A stretch of DNA of 64,000 nucleotides from Cytophagaceae bacterium ABcell3. Lineage in GTDB: Bacteria > Bacteroidota > Bacteroidia > Cytophagales > Cytophagaceae. Under the pieces are notes generated by a model, which was not told the origin of the DNA, did no database searches, and saw only the letters and a program-made list of their open reading frames with translations. The position numbers were made by a program, and so were the translations under genes. Below are positions 32,749-40,742 of this stretch, in pieces (positions within the stretch are counted from its first letter, which is position 1; each line of letters begins with the position of its first letter). The stretch covers positions 1 to 64,000 of the forward strand of contig CP133159.1 in NCBI GenBank assembly GCA_030913385.1, given 5' to 3'.

Positions 32749-34587
32749 ATGTGTGGAATTGTAGCATATATTGGAGAGAAAGAAGCAGCGCCTATTGTAC
32801 TTAAAGGACTGAAAAGACTTGAATACAGAGGGTATGACAGTGCGGGCATAGCTCTACTTAACGATGATCTTAAAGTATATAAAAAAAAGGGAAGGGTTAA
32901 AGATTTAGAAGAGGAAATTGCAGGAAAAGACCTTCACTCGACCATAGGCATGGGGCATACCCGTTGGGCAACTCATGGAGAACCTAACGATATAAATGCC
33001 CACCCACATTTTTCAGCTAATAAAGGATTGGCTATTGTTCATAACGGTATCATTGAGAACTATGGCTCTTTGAAGATGGACCTTATAAAAAGAGGTCACA
33101 AATTTCTGAGCGATACAGACTCTGAAGTTATGATCCACTTTATAGAGGACATCCAGGACAATAACGATTGTACTTTAGAGGAGGCTGTAAGAATAGCTTT
33201 ATCAAAAATAGTGGGGGCATATGCCATAGTGATTCTTTCTAAAGAATGCCCTGGACAGATAATTGCCGCCAAAAAAGGCAGTCCACTAGTAATTGGCGTT
33301 GGAGACCAAGGTGAGTTTTTCCTGGCCTCAGATGCAACCCCTATTATTGAATATACAGACAAGGTTGTTTACATGAACGACCTTGAAGTAGCTGTCATAA
33401 AAAATGGAGAGCTTTCAATCAAAAACTTGGAGGACACTCCTAAGACTCCATACATCCAAAAGCTAGATATGGAGCTTGACTCCATAGAAAAAAGCGGCTA
33501 TGAACACTTTATGCTTAAAGAGATCATGGAGCAGCCTAGTTCCATACAAGATTGCATGCGTGGGCGCATCAATTCCGATGAACTTTCTCTGACATTAGGT
33601 GGACTAAGGCAGCATGTAAACAAGCTAGTCAATTCAGACAGAATTATTATCGTCGCTTGCGGAACATCATGGCACGCAGGGCTCGTAGCAGAATACCTTT
33701 TTGAAGACCTTGCCAGGATACCGGTGGAGGTTGAGTATGCATCAGAGTTCAGGTACAGAAACCCCGTAATCAAGGAAGGCGATGTTGTTATTGCCATCAG
33801 CCAATCAGGCGAAACTGCCGACACCCTTGCAGCCATAGAGCTTGCCAAGTCAAAGGGCGCTTTGATCTTAGGTGTTTGTAATGTGGTGGGTTCTTCTATA
33901 GCCAGGCTTACACACGAAGGAGCATACCTGCACGCTGGACCGGAGATTGGCGTAGCCAGTACCAAAGCTTTTACCGCTCAGGTGACCGTACTTTCCATGA
34001 TGGCCATTATAACCGGATACAAGAAAGGCGTGCTTTCAGAAAACAGGTATAGAGAGCTACTGGTTGAGCTAGAAAAAATACCTTCCAAAATAGAAAAAGC
34101 CTTAGAGGCAAACGAACAGATCAAGTATATTTCTGATATTTTTAAAGATGCTAAAAACTTCCTTTACCTAGGTCGTGGCTACAACTTTCCTGTAGCTTTA
34201 GAGGGCGCTTTAAAGCTAAAAGAAATTTCATATATTCATGCAGAGGGGTACCCTGCCGCAGAAATGAAACATGGCCCCATAGCACTTATAGATGCTGAAA
34301 TGCCAGTGCTTGTAATAGCCACCAAAGACAACTCTTACGAAAAAATTGTATCAAATATACAAGAGGTAAAAGCCAGAAAAGGTAGGGTCATTGCCATTGT
34401 AACAGAAGGCGACAAACTAATCCCGGAGATGGCTGAGTTTACTATAGAGGTGCCGACAACCAATGAAATTTTCATGCCGTTGCTTTCTGTCATTCCGCTC
34501 CAACTACTGTCTTACCATGTTGCTGTTATGAGAGGCTGCAATGTGGACCAACCTAGAAACTTGGCAAAGTCGGTAACGGTAGAGTAG
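32749..34587 (+). CDS. glmS: Glutamine-fructose-6-phosphate aminotransferase (isomerizing)
   Basis: It makes glucosamine-6-phosphate, the entry to peptidoglycan and LPS amino sugars. The 612 residues carry an N-terminal Ntn glutaminase domain with the nucleophile Cys2 in MCGIVAYIG, RLEYRGYDSAGI, GHTRWATHG and the ammonia-channel region. Two SIS isomerase domains follow, with IVACGTSWHAG, AISQSGETADTLAA and the C-terminal PRNLAKSVTVE. There is no glmS ribozyme-like leader; the 155-bp gap upstream holds only AT-rich sequence. The DUF4270 gene that often lies between this pair of neighbours in Bacteroidota is absent. Confidence 0.97.
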   Translation: MCGIVAYIGEKEAAPIVLKGLKRLEYRGYDSAGIALLNDDLKVYKKKGRVKDLEEEIAGKDLHSTIGMGHTRWATHGEPNDINAHPHFSANKGLAIVHNGIIENYGSLKMDLIKRGHKFLSDTDSEVMIHFIEDIQDNNDCTLEEAVRIALSKIVGAYAIVILSKECPGQIIAAKKGSPLVIGVGDQGEFFLASDATPIIEYTDKVVYMNDLEVAVIKNGELSIKNLEDTPKTPYIQKLDMELDSIEKSGYEHFMLKEIMEQPSSIQDCMRGRINSDELSLTLGGLRQHVNKLVNSDRIIIVACGTSWHAGLVAEYLFEDLARIPVEVEYASEFRYRNPVIKEGDVVIAISQSGETADTLAAIELAKSKGALILGVCNVVGSSIARLTHEGAYLHAGPEIGVASTKAFTAQVTVLSMMAIITGYKKGVLSENRYRELLVELEKIPSKIEKALEANEQIKYISDIFKDAKNFLYLGRGYNFPVALEGALKLKEISYIHAEGYPAAEMKHGPIALIDAEMPVLVIATKDNSYEKIVSNIQEVKARKGRVIAIVTEGDKLIPEMAEFTIEVPTTNEIFMPLLSVIPLQLLSYHVAVMRGCNVDQPRNLAKSVTVE

Positions 34588-34608
34588 TTTGCTTTAAGTC
34601 TATAAAGT

Positions 34609-34650
34609 AAAAGGGGCAGTCCATTTTTATAAACGGACAGCCCTTTTTCT
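34609..34650 (+). terminator. Terminator after glmS
   Basis: GGGC-GTCC (34614-34622) pairs with GGAC-GCCC (34635-34643) across one A-A mismatch, with a T-tract from 34644. Confidence 0.8.
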
Positions 34651-34759
34651 GTTATAACCCTTTTGCACCACAACCATAAGTGAATAAGTGGTACAACAAT
34701 TGTAAAAGCCGCAATAACTGTATAAGAAGAGAGCATTAAATACTGAAAACATATCAGGC

Positions 34760-34791
34760 AAAAATAAAAAATCCTGCTTTATAGGCAGGAT
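34760..34791 (-). terminator. Terminator after the DUF2062 gene
   Basis: ATCCTGC (34771-34777) and GCAGGAT (34785-34791) form a 7-bp stem with a 7-base loop. On the minus strand TTTTTTATTTTTG follows. Confidence 0.8.
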
Positions 34792-34818
34792 CAGCTTATA
34801 CTAATAGTGTGAAAATGT

Positions 34819-35328
34819 TTACACCCCTTCTTGAATAGGCTTGCTCAAAAGAACATCCTTTTTCTTTAAAACATCTACCACTTTATAAATCACAAAATAA
34901 CTAATAACCGCTAAGGTAATAGCAAGAATAAAGTTTCCAAACAAATACTCTTGAGCAAACACCGAAACCTTTTGCAATAAAGAAGCTCCTTCATGGTGTG
35001 CTAGGTCAGGATGAATGAGTGTGCCTAGTTTATAACTAAAAAAGTGAATAGGCGACAACAACAGTGGATTCCACACCGCAAAAGAAAATAAAATAGATGG
35101 TTTATTGATTCTCCTAAATATATAGGCAAGGGAAATAGCAATGAAGATCCCAAAACCAGGGGTAGGAAGTATGGCTATAAAACTTCCCAAGCCAAAACCA
35201 AAAGCCAAATCATGATTTGACACCTCGCTATTCCTTATTTTCTGGAAATAGTCTTTAATATTATCCCTGAAAGCCCTGAAGCTCAAATTCTTTAGCCAGG
35301 ACTTTTCACCCATTTGACCGTTACGCAT
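34819..35328 (-). CDS. DUF2062 domain-containing membrane protein
   Basis: A protein of about 169 residues with a basic N terminus and three hydrophobic segments. GFGLGSFIAILPTPGFGIFIAI and NKPSILFSFAVWNPLLLSPIHFFSYKLG are the DUF2062 core, a membrane domain that is often fused or adjacent to glycosyltransferases but has no assigned reaction. The frame is open to a TTG at 35379; ATG 35328 or ATG 35313 is preferred. It is monocistronic between the porin terminator and its own terminator. Confidence 0.85.
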   Translation of the reverse strand: MRNGQMGEKSWLKNLSFRAFRDNIKDYFQKIRNSEVSNHDLAFGFGLGSFIAILPTPGFGIFIAISLAYIFRRINKPSILFSFAVWNPLLLSPIHFFSYKLGTLIHPDLAHHEGASLLQKVSVFAQEYLFGNFILAITLAVISYFVIYKVVDVLKKKDVLLSKPIQEGV

Positions 35329-35456
35329 TTTCTCTGTTCCGTCTTTCAGATTGTTATTACTAATAATATAACTACTCAAAATGTTAAAATGATTATAAGT
35401 TTTCAGGAAATTAAAGCATGCGCTTCACCATATCTTAAAATCCTAACCAACGTTAT

Positions 35457-35495
35457 AAGAAAAAAGTGCCAGCTGGTGTTGTAGACACTGCACTT
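35457..35495 (-). terminator. Terminator after the porin gene
   Basis: AAGTGC (35464-35469) pairs with GCACTT (35490-35495), with an inner GTGT/ACAC stem. Six T residues follow on the minus strand. It lies 87 bases past the porin stop. Confidence 0.7.
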
Positions 35496-35581
35496 CCGTA
35501 AGGCCGTCCAAACTTATATCTTTATATTATTAACGGAAAAATGCTACCAAATATATAAATTATTTTTGAATATGAAAATAA

Positions 35582-36805
35582 TTAAAAGTTTACTTGAAGC
35601 TGAAGTCTTAAAAGACTGCCCGCTTGCCTGTTGATTGGCCGTAGGGCATCCTCAAAAGTACGGTCTGAAAAAGTATACATAGCCACTAGTTCGACAAATG
35701 GGTTTGGCTGCCATTCAAAGCCAATTTCCTGTTCATTGACAACATAGCTTCTGGCGTCAAGCTCGTGCTTTTTACCGCCATCAAAATAATGCCACCTAGC
35801 AAAAGGTATAAATAAAGACCCACCCGATCTGATAAAATAAGAAACCTGCACATAGCCACCATGCAGCCGGCCTTGTTCTATAGACATTGTCTCGGGATTA
35901 AAGCGTGGCCCTGTTCCTATATTATATTCTGCTTGAATACCTAACGGTTGTGGATATACAATAAAACTTGCTGCAGCACGCTGATCTAGGAATTCAGAAG
36001 GGCTGTTTTCTTGTGTAATTTCTGATCTAGACGGAAGTACATAAAAACCTCTATATGCCTGTATACCCGGCTCTATAATTTGCCCCCCTGGAAGAAGAAA
36101 AGGATAAGAAATACGTCCTACAACATGCTTATTTCTGTTTAGTTCAGGACTATTGGCCAATTGACCATTGTAAACACCAAGCCCTAGCACCCCATAGTCG
36201 CCACTTCCTTTAAGGCCAGAGCTCACAAGCCATGACAAACGCTTTCTGATATGCTGAGGCGCATAGTAAAAAAACACACCCATATCACGTTCATTGGCTA
36301 CAGCACTGTTAATACCATCGTGTCTATCAAGCGGTATCCTGTTTTGGCTAGACTGAAGGTTTTCAAAACCGAAAGGAACCTTACTCTGCCCTACCCTAAA
36401 GCGAAACTCTTTCTTTTTATCTAAACTGAGATCAAAATAGGCATCACGGATTTGAGCAAAGTGAAGTCGACCAGAGGCAGGAGAACTGGCAAAGTCAGGC
36501 TGGATATAAACATATACTCGCTCATGGACATTACCATAAAAAACCAAACGAATCCGTCTAAAGAAAAACTCAGGATCACCGCCCCAAGACCGGTCGCATT
36601 GCGCACACTCAAGATCAGGGTTTGTTTGGATCAGCCCATTATACCTCAACTGTGCATATCCTCGGATATTTAATGATTCATACCATTTTTTTACTGGGGC
36701 TGTGGCCTTAGTAGAGGAACTATCGTCCTCTACTACATTTGCGCTGGCGGCAAAAACTACAAAAAGTAAAAACAAAGAAACCCTAAGTCCTTTCAATAAT
36801 TCCAT
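35582..36805 (-). CDS. Phosphate-selective porin OprO/OprP-like
   Basis: A 407-residue outer-membrane porin. A signal peptide (MELLKGLRVSLFLLFVVFAASA) precedes a barrel of about 16 predicted strands. YAQLRYNGLIQ at the start, FFFRRIRLVFYGNVHERVYVYIQPDF and FRVGQSKVPFGFENLQSS (about residues 140-157) are hallmarks of the OprO/P family. Members in pseudomonads take up phosphate or polyphosphate, but in Bacteroidota the selectivity is usually untested. Four Cys residues including CAQC near residue 67 are unusual for a porin. It is monocistronic. Confidence 0.88.
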   Translation of the reverse strand: MELLKGLRVSLFLLFVVFAASANVVEDDSSSTKATAPVKKWYESLNIRGYAQLRYNGLIQTNPDLECAQCDRSWGGDPEFFFRRIRLVFYGNVHERVYVYIQPDFASSPASGRLHFAQIRDAYFDLSLDKKKEFRFRVGQSKVPFGFENLQSSQNRIPLDRHDGINSAVANERDMGVFFYYAPQHIRKRLSWLVSSGLKGSGDYGVLGLGVYNGQLANSPELNRNKHVVGRISYPFLLPGGQIIEPGIQAYRGFYVLPSRSEITQENSPSEFLDQRAAASFIVYPQPLGIQAEYNIGTGPRFNPETMSIEQGRLHGGYVQVSYFIRSGGSLFIPFARWHYFDGGKKHELDARSYVVNEQEIGFEWQPNPFVELVAMYTFSDRTFEDALRPINRQAGSLLRLQLQVNF

Positions 36806-36831
36806 CAGAAACTGTTTTATTTTTCCGATGG

Positions 36832-36875
36832 CAAAGTAAGGACACCAATATTATCCCAACATTACACCAATGTTA
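36832..36875 (-). promoter_or_regulatory. Porin promoter region with operator-like repeats
   Basis: TACTTTG (36832-36838) resembles the -7 element with one base fewer, and TTG (36857-36859) lies 18 bp upstream. AACATT-ACACC-AATGTT (36858-36874) is a 6-bp inverted repeat overlapping the -33 position, and CACCAATATTA / CACCAATGTTA (36843 and 36865) are 22-bp-spaced direct repeats. This is the placement expected of an operator, but no regulator is known. Confidence 0.4.
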
Positions 36876-36927
36876 AGAAATTGTTAAGTATAAAAATAGG
36901 CTGACGCAAAAGGCAGGCTTTGGCAAC

Positions 36928-37569
36928 TTATATATCAACACACTCATTTTTATGCGAAGCAACAGAATGCTTAACCTTATTGCCCTGAAATTTTTCCATT
37001 GTATATGCTTCTCCGGCATTGATACCTTCTGGCTTAAATATCTGTTTTACAGTATAAACAATAATTTTTAGATCAAGAAAAAAAGACACCCTATCCACAT
37101 ACTCATTGTCAAATTTAAACTTTTCTTCCCAAGAAATACTGTTCCTCCCGGACACCTGTGCCAAACCTGTGATACCGGGTTTGACATCGTGTCTACGCAT
37201 TTGCCAAGCATTATAAAGAAGGAGATATTCTTTTAACAATGGACGAGGGCCAATCAAACTTAACTCACCCTTAACAATATTTATTAGCTGAGGCAGCTCA
37301 TCCAAAGAGTATTTCCGAAGAAATTTCCCCACATAGGTAATCCTTTGAACATCTCCAGAAAGTTCGTCTGCACCATCCTTCATGGTACAAAACTTTATCA
37401 ACTTAAAGATTTTCCCTTTATACCCAGGCCGCTCTTGAATAAAGAAAACCCGCCTATTGTTGGTAAAATAAAGACATAAAGCTATTCCCGCCAATATTGG
37501 AGCCAGCAAAACCAGCAGCAAAATAGCAGAACAAAAATCAAATAACGGCTTTATGTAACTGATATACAT
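36928..37569 (-). CDS. Sugar transferase (PglC/WcaJ-like initiating phosphoglycosyltransferase)
   Basis: A 213-residue monotopic enzyme that transfers a sugar-phosphate to undecaprenyl phosphate and starts a polysaccharide or glycan. The N-terminal membrane segment (about residues 8-33) precedes FIQERPGYKGKIFKLIKFCTM, then LDELPQLINIVKGELSLIGPRP and KPGITGLAQVSGRN, all diagnostic. The catalytic Asp-Glu pair is in SLDELPQL. The small size matches the single-helix PglC type. No polysaccharide gene cluster surrounds it, so the product is unknown. Confidence 0.93.
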   Translation of the reverse strand: MYISYIKPLFDFCSAILLLVLLAPILAGIALCLYFTNNRRVFFIQERPGYKGKIFKLIKFCTMKDGADELSGDVQRITYVGKFLRKYSLDELPQLINIVKGELSLIGPRPLLKEYLLLYNAWQMRRHDVKPGITGLAQVSGRNSISWEEKFKFDNEYVDRVSFFLDLKIIVYTVKQIFKPEGINAGEAYTMEKFQGNKVKHSVASHKNECVDI

Positions 37570-37591
37570 TGAAGTTTAAGCACTAATTAAA

Positions 37592-37621
37592 TAATGTAAA
37601 CACAAATGATGATTTACATTA
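37592..37621. promoter_or_regulatory. Palindrome between divergent sugar transferase and ispE genes
   Basis: TAATGTAAA (37592-37600) and TTTACATTA (37613-37621) form a perfect 9-bp inverted repeat with a 12-bp centre, in the gap from which both genes are read outward. Operator function is an inference from the symmetry and place. Confidence 0.35.
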
Positions 37622-37678
37622 ATGACTTTTAGGTATTTTTCAGATAAATTTACAACTTATAATAACGTAATTTTTCCG

Positions 37679-38485
37679 ATGATCACATTTCCCAATGCAA
37701 AAATTAATGTTGGACTTTTTGTAACCGAAAAGAGACCTGACGGTTTTCACAATTTGGAGACATGTTTTTACCCCATCCCTTTGCACGATACACTGGAAAT
37801 TTTGCTGGCACCAACTTTCAAATTTTCCACATCAGGCATCCCTGTAGAAGGCCCTGAGACGCAGAACTTATGTGTTAAAGCTTATCAGCTACTAAACGAA
37901 GCGTACAGTTTACCACCTGTCCATATTCACCTTCACAAAGTTATACCTATGGGTGCAGGGTTAGGCGGAGGGTCATCCGACGCTGCCTTTACCATTAAAC
38001 TGCTAAATGACATTTTCGACCTGAACCTCACAACTGCTAAGATGGAGGAGTTTGCAGGAAAGCTAGGCAGCGACTGTCCTTTTTTTATTCGCAACAAACC
38101 AGTGTTGGCAACGGGAAAAGGAACTGCTTTCGCCCCGACTACTTTTTCTCTCCATGGAAAATTCCTGCTTCTCGTATACCCAGACGTACATATATCCACA
38201 GCCCAGGCCTATGCGGCCGTAAAGCCAGCACCACCCAAAATAAAGCTGGAACAACTACTTGCCCCTACTCCTAACTGGATTGAAATCGTAAACGATTTTG
38301 AACAATCAGTTTTATCATCAAACCCTCGGTTGGCACAACTGAAAGATACACTCATTGAGACAAACCCCATTTATGCATCAATGAGCGGGAGCGGATCTAC
38401 ATTTTACGCCATTTACAATGAGAAACCTCAGAACGTCCCACAATTCCCTGACAATTATTATTCAGAAATCATGCAACTAAGTTAA
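37679..38485 (+). CDS. ispE: 4-(cytidine 5'-diphospho)-2-C-methyl-D-erythritol kinase
   Basis: A GHMP kinase of the MEP isoprenoid pathway. PNAKINVGLFVTEKRPDGFHNLET (about residues 5-28) is the IspE N-terminal motif, PMGAGLGGGSSDAAF near 88-102 the ATP loop and MSGSGSTFYAIY the C-terminal GHMP motif. ATG 37679 gives 268 residues; the upstream frame to 37622 adds a stretch not seen in IspE. It supplies precursors that the GGGPS elsewhere in the window would use. It converges with the EVE gene with 5 bp between. Confidence 0.95.
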   Translation: MITFPNAKINVGLFVTEKRPDGFHNLETCFYPIPLHDTLEILLAPTFKFSTSGIPVEGPETQNLCVKAYQLLNEAYSLPPVHIHLHKVIPMGAGLGGGSSDAAFTIKLLNDIFDLNLTTAKMEEFAGKLGSDCPFFIRNKPVLATGKGTAFAPTTFSLHGKFLLLVYPDVHISTAQAYAAVKPAPPKIKLEQLLAPTPNWIEIVNDFEQSVLSSNPRLAQLKDTLIETNPIYASMSGSGSTFYAIYNEKPQNVPQFPDNYYSEIMQLS

Positions 38486-38490
38486 AAGAA

Positions 38491-38898
38491 CTACTCTTCC
38501 GAGATAGAGAGTATGATATCAAATTCTTCTTTTTTCAGAGGCATAACAGAAAGACGGGATTGCCGGATAAGGGCAATATCACTAAGTCTATCATCCTGCT
38601 TGATCCTTTCCAAAGTAACGGGCTTTTTCAACTCCTGCACAGGCGCAACATCCACAACCACCCATTTTGGGTCTTCCGTAGTCGGATCTTGGTAGTGTTC
38701 TTTAACAACTTTGGCAACACCCACTACCTCTTTCCCAACATTGCTATGATAGAAAAGCACTAAATCTCCTTCTTTCATAGCCTTTAAGTTATTACGGGCC
38801 TGATAGTTCCTCACTCCATCCCAATAAGTCACTTTATCTTCCAGCAACTGGCTAAAAGGATACTTAAAAGGCTCTGACTTTACCAACCAATAATTCAT
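38491..38898 (-). CDS. EVE domain-containing protein
   Basis: A 135-residue PUA-like EVE domain, thought to bind modified bases or small RNA. MNYWLVKSEP at the start, YWDGVRNYQARNNLKAMKEGDLVLFYHS (about residues 25-52) and ADVAPV-like VVVDVAPVQEL follow the single-domain bacterial EVE pattern. A TTG at 38907 would add three residues, but ATG 38898 fits the family. It stands alone, with no restriction or methylation genes beside it. A 9-bp inverted repeat lies in its upstream gap. Confidence 0.92.
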   Translation of the reverse strand: MNYWLVKSEPFKYPFSQLLEDKVTYWDGVRNYQARNNLKAMKEGDLVLFYHSNVGKEVVGVAKVVKEHYQDPTTEDPKWVVVDVAPVQELKKPVTLERIKQDDRLSDIALIRQSRLSVMPLKKEEFDIILSISEE

Positions 38899-38939
38899 AT
38901 ACTGCAATTTTTAGCTAAATTAAAGACTTATTTTTTTAA

Positions 38940-38972
38940 AACAAGTATGATTATTTACATCTAATACTTGTT
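38940..38972. promoter_or_regulatory. Palindrome between divergent EVE and PolX-like genes
   Basis: AACAAGTAT (38940-38948) and ATACTTGTT (38964-38972) are a perfect 9-bp inverted repeat separated by 15 bp. It lies 42 bp upstream of the EVE start and 57 bp upstream of the PolX-like start, a position suited to a shared operator. Confidence 0.4.
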
Positions 38973-39028
38973 CATACTATTGGAGAATATATAAATTGTT
39001 AATTTTACAGTAATAAAACTTTTCTGCA

Positions 39029-40732
39029 TTGGACAACAAAGATATAATAAAAGTAATAAAGCTAGCGGCTTCTATCATGGAGCTGCACAATGAAAACCCG
39101 TTTAAAATAAGGCAGTACCAAAGCCTAGTTTTTAAACTGGAAAAAGCCAACAATAGCCTCAGCCTGCTGTCAGAGGAAGAAATTGCCGCTACAGAAGGCA
39201 TAGGTAAAAATATGGCTGCAAAGATTAAAGCCATATCAGAGACCGGTAGTTTCCCAGAGTTGTCAACGCTTTTGGAAGAAACCCCTAAAGGCCTCCTCGA
39301 TATTATGAACCTAAAAGGTCTAGGCCCTAAAAAAATTCGGGTTTTATGGCAAGAGCTTAACATTACCAATACAGAAGAGCTCCGGAAGGCATGCGAGGAA
39401 AGCCAAGTGGCAAAGCTTAAAGGTTTTGGGGCAAAGACCCAAGACACCATCAAGCAAGGACTCGCGTTTCTTGAGCAGCAAAAAGATAAGTTTCTCTATG
39501 CAGAGGTAGAAGAGCTAGCCTACTCACTAGAAAAGCTTATTAAAGAATCTCCATACGCAGAGAATGCTTGCCTGGCTGGCGATATACGGCGTAAAATGGA
39601 AATTGTCCATAATTTGCAAATACTGGTAGCCTGTACCGAATTTCAAGCCATGCACTCCTTTCTTGACTCCCTAGAAGGCATCAAAAAAGATGTAGCCGCA
39701 TCAGCCCCGTTTGCCTGGAGAGGAAAACATGAGTCAGGACTTAATATTGAAGTTAAAATGTACCCCCCTGCTGAGTTTGGAGGAAGGTTGTATATACATT
39801 CGGCCAGTAAAGAACACCTAATTCAGGAAGTAAGCCCTGGGAAGAACTTCATAAGTATAGTCAATGAGCATAAGTTCAAAACGGAAAGTGATCTGCTGGC
39901 ACATTTAGAACTTCCCAACATTGACCCAGAATACCGTGAAGGTTTTGATGAAATTTCTTTATGCAAAGAAGGAAAAGCCCCTTGCTTGGTAACTTATGAA
40001 GACCTCAAAGGCATACTTCACAACCATACCACATACAGCGACGGAGTTCATTCATTGGAAGAGATGGCCGCTTACTGCAAAAATCTTGGATTTGAGTATT
40101 TAGGGATATCAGACCATTCAAAAACTGCTTATTATGCAGGAGGGTTAACAGAAGAGGATATTTTAAAGCAACATGCGGAGATTGATGAGCTGAACAAGAA
40201 ATTAACTCCATTTAAGATCTTTAAAGGCATAGAGTCTGATATTTTGAACGATGGTGCACTCGATTATGAAGATTCGGTGTTGGCTTCATTTGATTTCATT
40301 GTTGCTTCGGTTCATGCAAACCTTAAGATGACAGAAGAAAAAGCGACACAGAGGCTGATTACTGCCATTGAAAATCCTTATACAACCATCCTAGGTCATG
40401 CAACTGGCAGGTTATTGCTTAGAAGAGAAGGGTACCCTATAGATCATAAAAAAGTAATTGATGCCTGTGCCGCAAATAATGTGGTCATAGAAATTAACGC
40501 CAACCCTAGGCGGTTAGACATGGATTGGAGATGGATCAGGTATGCCATTAGTAAAAATGTGATGATCAGCATCAATCCAGATGCCCATAAAACAGAAGGG
40601 TATCACGATATGAAATACGGTGTATATATGGGAAGAAAAGCTGGACTCACCAAAGAAATGACTTTCAATGCACTTTCCCTGAGCGAAATAGAAAAATTCT
40701 TTGCCCAACGCAAAAAAGCTGTAGGAGTATAA
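39029..40732 (+). CDS. PolX-like protein with PHP domain; polymerase site degenerate
   Basis: A 567-residue protein with the layout of bacterial DNA polymerase X: helix-hairpin-helix region (about residues 1-145, TEGIGKNMAAKIKAI and LKGLGPKKIRVL), a Pol-beta-like nucleotidyltransferase region (about 150-310) and a C-terminal PHP domain (about 330-567). The PHP metal motifs are intact: ILHNHTTYSDG, LGISDHSKTAYY, INANPRRLD and INPDAHKTEG. The palm motif usually GSxRR...DLDI reads GDIRRKMEIVHNLQIL, with Asn195 and Gln197 where catalytic aspartates belong. It is probably a 3'-5' exonuclease or phosphoesterase without polymerase activity. The TTG start is supported by N-terminal family similarity. 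Confidence 0.88.
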   Translation: MDNKDIIKVIKLAASIMELHNENPFKIRQYQSLVFKLEKANNSLSLLSEEEIAATEGIGKNMAAKIKAISETGSFPELSTLLEETPKGLLDIMNLKGLGPKKIRVLWQELNITNTEELRKACEESQVAKLKGFGAKTQDTIKQGLAFLEQQKDKFLYAEVEELAYSLEKLIKESPYAENACLAGDIRRKMEIVHNLQILVACTEFQAMHSFLDSLEGIKKDVAASAPFAWRGKHESGLNIEVKMYPPAEFGGRLYIHSASKEHLIQEVSPGKNFISIVNEHKFKTESDLLAHLELPNIDPEYREGFDEISLCKEGKAPCLVTYEDLKGILHNHTTYSDGVHSLEEMAAYCKNLGFEYLGISDHSKTAYYAGGLTEEDILKQHAEIDELNKKLTPFKIFKGIESDILNDGALDYEDSVLASFDFIVASVHANLKMTEEKATQRLITAIENPYTTILGHATGRLLLRREGYPIDHKKVIDACAANNVVIEINANPRRLDMDWRWIRYAISKNVMISINPDAHKTEGYHDMKYGVYMGRKAGLTKEMTFNALSLSEIEKFFAQRKKAVGV

Positions 40733-40742
40733 CAAAGTAAAA

